Assembly (NCBI RefSeq): GCF_010389155.1
Contig: NC_057761.1
Coordinates: 46,672,213-46,736,212, forward strand
DNA length: 64,000 nt
Origin: Erigeron canadensis
Taxonomy: Eukaryota > Streptophyta > Magnoliopsida > Asterales > Asteraceae
Direction of reading: 5' to 3'
Part shown: one piece after another, positions 59,718 through 64,000 of the stretch
How positions within the stretch are numbered: the first letter of the stretch is position 1
Layout: each line of letters starts with the position of its first letter
The notes under the pieces: generated by a model
The model's database searches: none
What the model was told of the DNA's origin: nothing
What the model saw: only the letters and a program-made list of their open reading frames with translations
Program-made: the position numbers and the translations under genes

Positions 59718-62700
59718 ATGGCAGTGTCCACAGTATACACAGTCCAATCTCTGAACTCAACATGTTCAATCTCAACACCAACAAAAACCAACTTAGGAAT
59801 TCAACAAAGACATGTGTTATTTTTCAATGCAGGTAACAGGACTAACAGAGGCAGAGTGAGAGGTGGTGTGATAAGATGTGCAGGCGATACTATAGTAATC
59901 GGACTAGCCGCAGACTCGGGGTGTGGGAAGAGTACCTTCATGAGAAGGTTAACTAGTGTGTTTGGAGGTGCAGCAGAACCACCAAAGGGAGGCAATCCTG
60001 ATTCAAACACACTTATTAGTGACACTACAACGGTTATATGTTTGGATGATTACCATTCATTGGATAGAACAGGACGGAAAGTTGAAGGGGTGACAGCACT
60101 TGACCCAAGAGCCAATAACTTTGATCTTATGTATGAACAAGTTAAGGCTCTTAAAGACGGTAAAGCTGTTGACAAGCCTATTTATAACCATGTAAGTGGT
60201 CTTTTGGACCCTCCTGAGCTCATCAAGCCGCCTAAGATCCTCGTCATTGAAGGTTTGCACCCAATGTAAGTACAACTTTATTAATGACTCAAATCTATGA
60301 TCTTAATATCTTAGCAAGCTAGCAGTGCATATATAACTCATATTGCAAATAATAACAGTATCAAAGCGGAAATTATAGTTAAGAAGGGTGTTTTGCTTTG
60401 CGTTTTTTAACTGATTATCTTCTTATTGTAACTTAAACTCTATCAGTTTTTAATGTCTGGCTATGTAGACATGCTTTTGAGTTTTAACTATCTGACCAGT
60501 TAAGAGTTAAATATAAGTTCCGGATCATCAGTTTGATACTAGTTGCAACAGAACTTATTATGTGCTCTAAACTAAATTGATCTATCTAACACAACTCACT
60601 TGAGAGGCTTTTACTCTACATTTCACAAAACAAGCCCTGCTTCACCAAATTATCCGTTTTAAGTTTATCTATGTATTCTATCAAGATATCAGTATTTTCC
60701 AAAATACCGGAACCTTAGTTGATTATTTAAAGCTCCAAATAGCTTAACCACATCTAAAGCTCCAAATAGCTTAACCACATCCAAAATAACGTCATATCTG
60801 ATTACCAAATTATGATTCATTAGATGCCACATAATCACTTCCACAATTCACATCCAAACGCCTAAGGGCATGCCAGATAGAAAGCAACCGATAAATCTGC
60901 TCATTTCTGACTAAAAGTCATAGTTTCAAGTAAAATGAGATTGTGTTGGAAATTTAATTTGCTGCTCTTAAAATGCATAGGTATGATGAGAGAGTAAGAG
61001 ACCTCTTGGACTTCAGCATCTACTTGGACATCAGCGACGATGTTAAATTTGCCTGGAAAATTCAGGTATTATTACACCCTTGACTGAGGAACCCGATTTA
61101 ACTTATTTACCTAGAACTGGGTTAATCAGGGCTATATATGACATATAACATGTCAAAAGTGTATAATCTTTTTCAAAACAACTTGGTTAAAACAGGGAGG
61201 GGTCAAATAGTTTGGACGGATCAAAAGTGATCAGAAATGTTTTCAGACATATACAACCTCTGAAATAACTTTACTTCAAGAAAAAAAGAAAAAGTATTTC
61301 AGTTAAATTAGTTTTCATCATTATATTAAATACATTACATATTTAAATAGTTCAATACACATGGACTAAACCTAAACCTAGCCACATTGACCTGTCATAA
61401 AAATTACCGAGTGCGACCTATTACCCAACCTGATCGATTTGTCCACTTTGCCACCTCATACAAGTATTGTTCTCAAATCTTAATAATACTAGAATCTAAA
61501 CCTACATAACTAAAGAGGCGGGGAAGGACAAGGAAAAAATGACATAGGGTATCGGCTAAGCATGAAATACATTGACCAATTTTACACACTGCATCGAAGA
61601 TTTGTGCTAACTGTTTTTATAAATTACAGAGAGACATGGCAGAGAGAGGACACAGCCTTGAAAGTATCAAAGCTAGTATTGAGGCCAGAAAGCCAGACTT
61701 TGATGCTTATATTGGTAAATAAACTAGCTGTAATTTTTAAGTTATTAATTAGGATAGTAGTGTTCTTACATTCTGCATTATTCCTGCGCAACTTGCACCT
61801 TGGTTTGTACAATTTCTTCCACCCTTTTGGCAAGACGATTCCCTAAAACATAGTATCAAAAGCAACTATACATATTAGAGGTAACAATTCCGATCCATTT
61901 ATTTACGCATGGGTTAAAGTGAACTTCAAATTTCATGTAAAACCTGGCTGAAAGTAGCCCAAAAGTTTTAAGGCATTTAACCTCCAACATCATTTTGTTC
62001 AAAGATTTAGATTTAGACTTTTTATAAATAATATTGTTTTTGTGATCAAATTTCATATATCAGATCATACTAAAAGTAAAAGTGCAATCGATGGAAAAAA
62101 AGATTTACCAGCCAATCCGACCTGACGCATTATACCAACGGTGATACCCGTCTTGCAACCTCTAATACCCATACATAAATAGTCAGAAACTTGAATATGG
62201 GAACAGGATTACCCTTTTTAAAGCTTGAGAGGATTGTAAACCATAAAAGACTGGCTCTGTATCTCATGTTTTGAACTCCCCTTTCATGTTGTAGACCCAC
62301 AAAAGCAATACGCAGATGCAGTTATAGAAGTGTTGCCCACGCAGCTGATTCCAGATGACAACGAGGGAAAGGTTCTAAGAGTGAAGCTGATAATGAAAGA
62401 GGGTGTGAAATACTTCAGCCCGGTTTACTTGTTTGATGAAGGATCCACCATCTCATGGATTCCATGTGGGAGGAAGCTCACCTGTTCTTACCCTGGTATC
62501 AAATTCGCATATGGTCCTGATACTTACTTCGACAATGAGGTAATTTCAAATAACTTTCTATTCAAAGCATCTATTAAGTCAATTCGGTTTATATTGTATC
62601 TCTTTTGAATCATATTAAGGTCATGAATTAGAATAGGTCAAAAGTTACCCGGCCGGTACATATATATATCAATTTCGACTGAACCGTTTAAACCTTTACT

Positions 62701-63064
62701 CAACTGATCTGACCCATCCAATGTTACATCTCTATAGTCAATTGTAGCATCTTTATCAGTGCACCAATATAAGCTGGTAACTGAACTGACACACTTTTTT
62801 TTAACCTTCCAGGTATCTGTTTTGGAGATGGATGGGCAATTCGATAGACTAGATGAGCTCATCTATGTCGAGAGTCATTTGAGCAACATTTCCACCAAAT
62901 TCTACGGTGAAATCACCCAACAAATGTTGAAGCATGCCGACTTCCCTGGTAGCAACAACGGCACTGGTCTCTTCCAAACCATTGTTGGTTTGAAAATCCG
63001 TGACCTCTTTGAACAAATCACAGCCAGCAGGGCCTCAGCTCCACTGGAAGCTACAAAAGCTTAA
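59718..63064 (+). CDS. PRK: Phosphoribulokinase, chloroplast precursor, 404 aa
   Basis: Calvin-Benson cycle enzyme of the chloroplast stroma: ATP + ribulose 5-phosphate to ribulose 1,5-bisphosphate, the Rubisco substrate. Five exons: 59718-60265, 60981-61065, 61630-61714, 62295-62539, 62813-63064 (1215 bases, in frame to TAA). Residues 1 to about 53 form a Ser/Thr-rich transit peptide without acidic residues. The P-loop ADSGCGKST holds Cys69 and VICLDDYHS holds Cys108, equal to mature Cys16 and Cys55, the pair controlled by thioredoxin. A second pair, Cys297/Cys303 (IPCGRKLTC), equals mature Cys244/Cys250; these residues take part in the GAPDH-CP12-PRK complex in the dark. Also seen: DYHSLDRTGR, IEGLHPMYDERVRDLLDFSI and RDMAERGHS. 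All key residues and the usual length are present, so the gene looks functional. Confidence 0.97.
61180..61466 (-). repeat. hAT-MITE-like repeat in PRK intron 2
   Basis: Read on the minus strand it starts TGAGGTGGCAAAGTGGACAA and continues GGTTGGGTAATAGGTCGCAC, the same terminal word as 61876-62164. The far end near 61186 (AGGGAGGGGTC) is uncertain. Confidence 0.45.
61876..62164. mobile_element. hAT-type MITE in PRK intron 3
   Basis: 289 bp. Ends TAGAGGTAACAATTCC and, on the other strand, TAGAGGTTGCAAGACG. Flanks ATACATAT (61868-61875) and ATACCCAT (62165-62172) match at 6 of 8 bases, the 8-bp duplication expected of hAT elements. No coding capacity. Confidence 0.7.
62625..62760. repeat. TE fragment in PRK intron 4
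   Basis: GAATAGGTCAAAAGTTACCC and ACTGATCTGACCCATCCAATG phrases resemble the intronic hAT-like repeat, with no clear ends. Confidence 0.3.
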
Positions 63065-64000
63065 AGTAAAGAAACCAGAAGTGGTTTAACATGGAACACA
63101 AAAGTCCCTTGATTTTTATTTCCTCTATAACCTCTTTTTTTTTCATGTAAAATTCTGAGTGTTAGGCTTCTGTCACGAGTCTCATGAGTCATGAGAGTTA
63201 CACTCCCATATGTATCTAGTTATATTTGTCTATTCCATGGAGATCTGTAATATAGGGAATCGAAATCTTAAATGAAAGATTAAAGAACACCTCTACTTTC
63301 CTCATATACCTACAATAACTAAATAATATAGAGTGCAGGCAGCATATACAACCGTCTAAAGTTCCCGTATGAACTTGAACTTGATTTTGTGTTACCTGTA
63401 CATACTTCTAACTTTTCGGGCATCTGACGCTTTTAAGACCGCTTTAATCTCTTTGCCACTAAACCAAGGATTTTCCTCATTTTATCCAACAGATGATTGC
63501 ATACACCACAAATTCCAAGTTTTTTTTTTCCTCACAATTCAGAAGCTTCTTTAATACTTTTACTGAAATATTAGATCTACTAACCAACCAAAGCATAACA
63601 TGTATTGATAAAAATAATCATTTCAACTCCGTAATATATACAATGCTTATGCGAGGAAAACTACATAACTATTCAATAAAAAATGACTATTTATTAATAT
63701 TGAAAAGGTGAATTGTACAATAGTTGTGACAATTGGTAGAGATGATTTTTATTCACTTCAAATGAAATACTTATGCTCGTAAATGAAACGCTTCACAACT
63801 TCAAAATACTAATTTCCAAAGGGTTCCTTTCGGTCTCTAGTTTAGTGTATTTGTAGTTGCTATGATTTCTTCAGTTGTAATAAGGAAAACTTCCCAAATG
63901 ATAAGAAATACGGTAAGCATCCATAACAAACATTTTAATGGCCTGTTTCTGATTCATAACTATCATTACCTTATGTGTTTCCATTGATGGATGCCGATTA
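63065..64000. other. 3' UTR of PRK and intergenic sequence
   Basis: The 3' UTR probably ends near 63270-63290 (AATGAAAGATTAAAG). Beyond it I see AT-rich sequence with no coding frame or repeat boundary I can support. Confidence 0.4.

Overview
The window is nuclear DNA of a flowering plant. Genes carry many GT-AG introns, one encodes a chloroplast-targeted Calvin-cycle enzyme, and the sequence between them is AT-rich and full of LTR retrotransposons, Helitrons and MITEs. A eudicot is clear. An asterid, possibly Asteraceae, is my impression from the style of the repeats and is not proven here.

Layout. (1) 1-11404: a decayed Ty1/copia element of the SIRE/Maximus type on the minus strand. Its 5' LTR is at 10728-11404, followed leftward by PBS, gag, pol and a broken post-pol ORF; its 3' LTR must lie left of the window. 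(2) 11548-12690: a foldback element with long inverted arms. (3) 13216-23705: a PIF/Harbinger DNA transposon whose transposase ORF is split by an 8.5 kb gag-protease-only Athila-type retroelement (13682-22167). Removing the insert and one 5-bp target duplication rejoins the transposase in frame. (4) 23709-28036: AT-rich intergenic DNA with Helitron and Helitron-like copies. (5) 28037-30921, minus: a three-exon gene for a 154-aa protein of unknown function. (6) 31390-32607: another Helitron-like copy and a MITE-like element. (7) 33478-43267, plus: a 12-exon gene for a 715-aa SUV2/ATRIP-like DNA-damage checkpoint protein. (8) 43605-51456: a second foldback element with a nested Helitron-like copy, duplicated copia remnants, tandem repeats, and a Helitron candidate carrying a Stowaway MITE. 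(9) 51752-57599, plus: a 12-exon SCAMP gene (268 aa). (10) 58402-58767: three tandem copies of a 122-bp hairpin-forming unit. (11) 59718-63064, plus: a five-exon gene for chloroplast phosphoribulokinase (404 aa). (12) 63065-64000: no gene seen.

The four host genes have unrelated jobs (unknown, DNA-damage signalling, membrane trafficking, carbon fixation) and do not form a cluster. Exon chains were built by hand from splice sites and frame continuity; all four sum to whole codons with a terminal stop. I found no clearly new molecular system. The most informative structure is the nested Harbinger/Athila locus with its recoverable history. The most unusual recurring signals are the Helitron-like family ending in CTCG, the PPT-plus-hairpin modules in the retroelement, and the TGACGTCA palindromes in the SIRE LTR.
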